Of a DNA stretch of 64,000 nucleotides, positions 62,604-64,000 are shown in pieces. The DNA is from Candidatus Poribacteria bacterium. Lineage in GTDB: Bacteria; Poribacteria; WGA-4E; PCPOR2b. A program made the position numbers and the translations under genes. The notes under the pieces were generated by a model. That model did no database searches, was not told where the DNA came from, and saw only the letters and a program-made list of their open reading frames with translations. Within the stretch, counting starts at the first letter, position 1. Every line of letters starts with the position of its first letter. The stretch lies in the NCBI GenBank assembly GCA_022826645.1, contig JAJDUM010000092.1, positions 21,508-85,507 of the forward strand, written 5' to 3'.

Positions 62604-63809
62604 ATGAAGATTACACAGATCGAAACCATTAGTGTCAAAGCCCAGCCCCACAACATCTGGGTTCATGTACACACGGATTCTGGCATCGTCGGTTTGGGGG
62701 AAACCTTTTATGCCCCGTCGGTCGTCCGGGCGGCGATTCACGACTTCTTCGGACCACTCCTCATTGGGCGTGACCCGTTCGAGATTGAGCGTCATTGGGA
62801 AGCGATGTTCCGCCTGTCTGACCATGCCGGATATGGAGGCGCGGAGATGCGGGCAATTTCGGCACTCGACATCGCGCTTTGGGATATAAAGGGCCAAGCG
62901 GTTGGCTTGCCGGTGTACGAGCTCCTCGGCGGTGCAGTGCGCAAACGCATCCGTGTCTACGCGACCGCGATGCCCTATGAAGGTGCGGGCGAGGCGGCAA
63001 AACAGCTGCTTGATGAAGGTATCACCGCAATTAAGGGCGGACCTACTATCGCGTTAGCCATTGCGAGCGACGGTCAGTTTCTTTCGCCCAAAGACCTTGA
63101 TCTGGCACTCAAGCCGATCCGCGAGATCCGAGATACGGTTGGCATGGAAATGCAGATTGCCAACGACGCTCATGGCAAGTGGGCACTGCCCATAGCGATT
63201 CGGATCGCTCAGGCGATGGAGCCGTACGACATGATGTGGCAGGAGGACCTGATGCCGCTGCTCAATCCGGACGCCCTTCTACGACTCCAGGAAGCCACTA
63301 AAACCCCGGTTTGTATTTCCGAACGTCTCCTCAGCCGATGGCAGCTCCGACAATTTATTGAAAATGGTTCCGCCCGTATTGTTATGCCAGATTTAATATG
63401 GACCGGCGGTGTTTCGGAGACGCATAAGGTCGCCATTCTTGCCTCCGCGCATCAGGTGCCATTTGCACCGCACGATGCTACGGGCCCTGTAAACATCTTT
63501 GCCTGCTCCCACATCTGCATGAGTTCTGCAAACGCTATGATACAGGAGCATGTGCCTGCTTTCCATAAAGGTTGGTATAACGAATTCGTTGACCCGAACC
63601 TTGACATCCGTGATGGCTTTCTCCACGCCCCACAACGACCGGGAATTGGCACACGGCTGAAGCCCGAAGTTCGAGACAGATCGGATGCCGTTGTGATTGT
63701 GAGCGACGAACCGGGTCAGAGCACTATTGACCATTGGGGACCAACGCCGGTGCGGAGCGAAGAGACAGAAGCTGAAGTTCAGCGGTTGAAAGAGGAACGC
63801 CTTCCATAA
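62604..63809 (+). CDS. Mandelate racemase/muconate lactonizing enzyme family (galactonate-dehydratase-like)
   Basis: A 401-residue enolase-superfamily enzyme. Metal ligands appear in NDAHGKW (Asp, with a His at +2), QEDLMP (Glu) and SERLLSRW (Glu), with His in APHDATGP. These are the same D-x-H/H layout as at 2033-3115, so dehydration of a sugar acid is likely. AAGGAGAAGCG precedes the ATG. It lies in one unit with the PhyH gene. Confidence 0.9.
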   Translation: MKITQIETISVKAQPHNIWVHVHTDSGIVGLGETFYAPSVVRAAIHDFFGPLLIGRDPFEIERHWEAMFRLSDHAGYGGAEMRAISALDIALWDIKGQAVGLPVYELLGGAVRKRIRVYATAMPYEGAGEAAKQLLDEGITAIKGGPTIALAIASDGQFLSPKDLDLALKPIREIRDTVGMEMQIANDAHGKWALPIAIRIAQAMEPYDMMWQEDLMPLLNPDALLRLQEATKTPVCISERLLSRWQLRQFIENGSARIVMPDLIWTGGVSETHKVAILASAHQVPFAPHDATGPVNIFACSHICMSSANAMIQEHVPAFHKGWYNEFVDPNLDIRDGFLHAPQRPGIGTRLKPEVRDRSDAVVIVSDEPGQSTIDHWGPTPVRSEETEAEVQRLKEERLP

Positions 63810-63947
63810 TCCACAGTCCCGATGAATCGGGATTAAATAATTTATCATATTTTATTAGGATTTAACGCAAGTTGCTATTTGAATATCCATGGAATTTCCG
63901 TTAGAGTATTTGTTGCCTAAAACAAAACACTCAAACAGGAGAATCCC

Positions 63948-64000
63948 ATGGACTTAGTAATTGTAGCATTTTATACGCTTTGTGACGATCTGTTAATTCA
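63948..64000 (+). CDS. Possible transposase start, cut by window edge
   Basis: Only 17 residues are visible (MDLVIVAFYTLCDDLLI), after ACAGGAGAATCCC. The upstream AACGCAAGTTGCTATTTG is partly echoed in inverted form at about 34897. The N-terminus reminds me of IS982-type transposases, but this is only a guess. Confidence 0.35.
   Translation, partial: MDLVIVAFYTLCDDLLI

Noticed and set aside
1..64000. CRISPR array
   Set aside because: No set of regularly spaced direct repeats with unique spacers was seen; repeats are dispersed single or paired copies.

Overview
The window looks like a chromosomal stretch of an uncultured bacterium. Its gene content is three phytanoyl-CoA-dioxygenase (PhyH) proteins, two galactonate-dehydratase-like enolase-superfamily enzymes, several SDRs, a DUF6807/PmoA-like protein, a sulfotransferase, and very many short palindromic intergenic repeats. 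This resembles what I know of Candidatus Poribacteria (sponge-associated or pelagic), but no rRNA or marker phylogeny is available here, so that assignment is an inference.

Layout. 1-5.0 kb (minus strand): a CocE/NonD hydrolase cut by the window edge, a CBM9-like protein, a dehydratase, a DCC thiol-oxidoreductase, and a decayed AAA ATPase/partner module. 5.1-10.7 kb (minus): housekeeping genes argS, rsfS, an HTTM membrane protein, a yqeK-like gene, yacG and nadD. 10.8-22.9 kb (minus): a surface-polysaccharide or glycan cluster with flippase, GT-C-like membrane protein, sulfotransferase, methyltransferase, Rossmann protein, AsnB, DegT aminotransferase, epimerase, and WbpD-like and WbpB-like enzymes. 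Together WbpB/E/D-like proteins suggest a diacetamido uronic acid or related amino sugar. 23-27.9 kb (minus): 2-hydroxyacid dehydrogenase, queC, a GT1 glycosyltransferase and an exported FG-GAP protein. 28.2-36.7 kb (plus): DnaJ-TPR protein, a phosphofructokinase homologue with altered catalytic motifs, DUF457 membrane protein, metallophosphoesterase, a PhnY/PhnZ-like dioxygenase/HD-oxygenase pair, three tRNAs (Asp, Val, Asp) and serS.

36.7-43.1 kb (plus) is an AT-richer accessory island: a possible PD-(D/E)xK protein, a DUF262 protein, an HNH nuclease and a run of small unrecognised genes. Some of these share a near-identical leader and others end in the same CCGATAA hairpin. The last part of the island holds an IS5-family element and a TA-flanked miniature element, nested at a CTAG site inside a small broken gene.

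43.1-49.5 kb: a tandem rhodanese whose catalytic cysteine position is an in-frame TGA (selenoprotein candidate), then minus-strand trans-sulfuration enzyme, class III aminotransferase, AAC(3)-family acetyltransferase and DegT aminotransferase. 49.7-64 kb: a fused MntA-HepT toxin-antitoxin protein, SDRs, PhyH proteins, DUF6807, GlnE, a coiled-coil protein, a P1 (DmpA-type) peptidase, an epimerase, a PhyH with a perfect sigma70-type promoter, a second dehydratase, and a start codon of a possible transposase at the edge.

The best leads are the TGA-for-Cys rhodanese, the DUF262/HNH/small-gene island, the MntA-HepT fusion, the catalytically altered phosphofructokinase and the PhnY/PhnZ-like pair.
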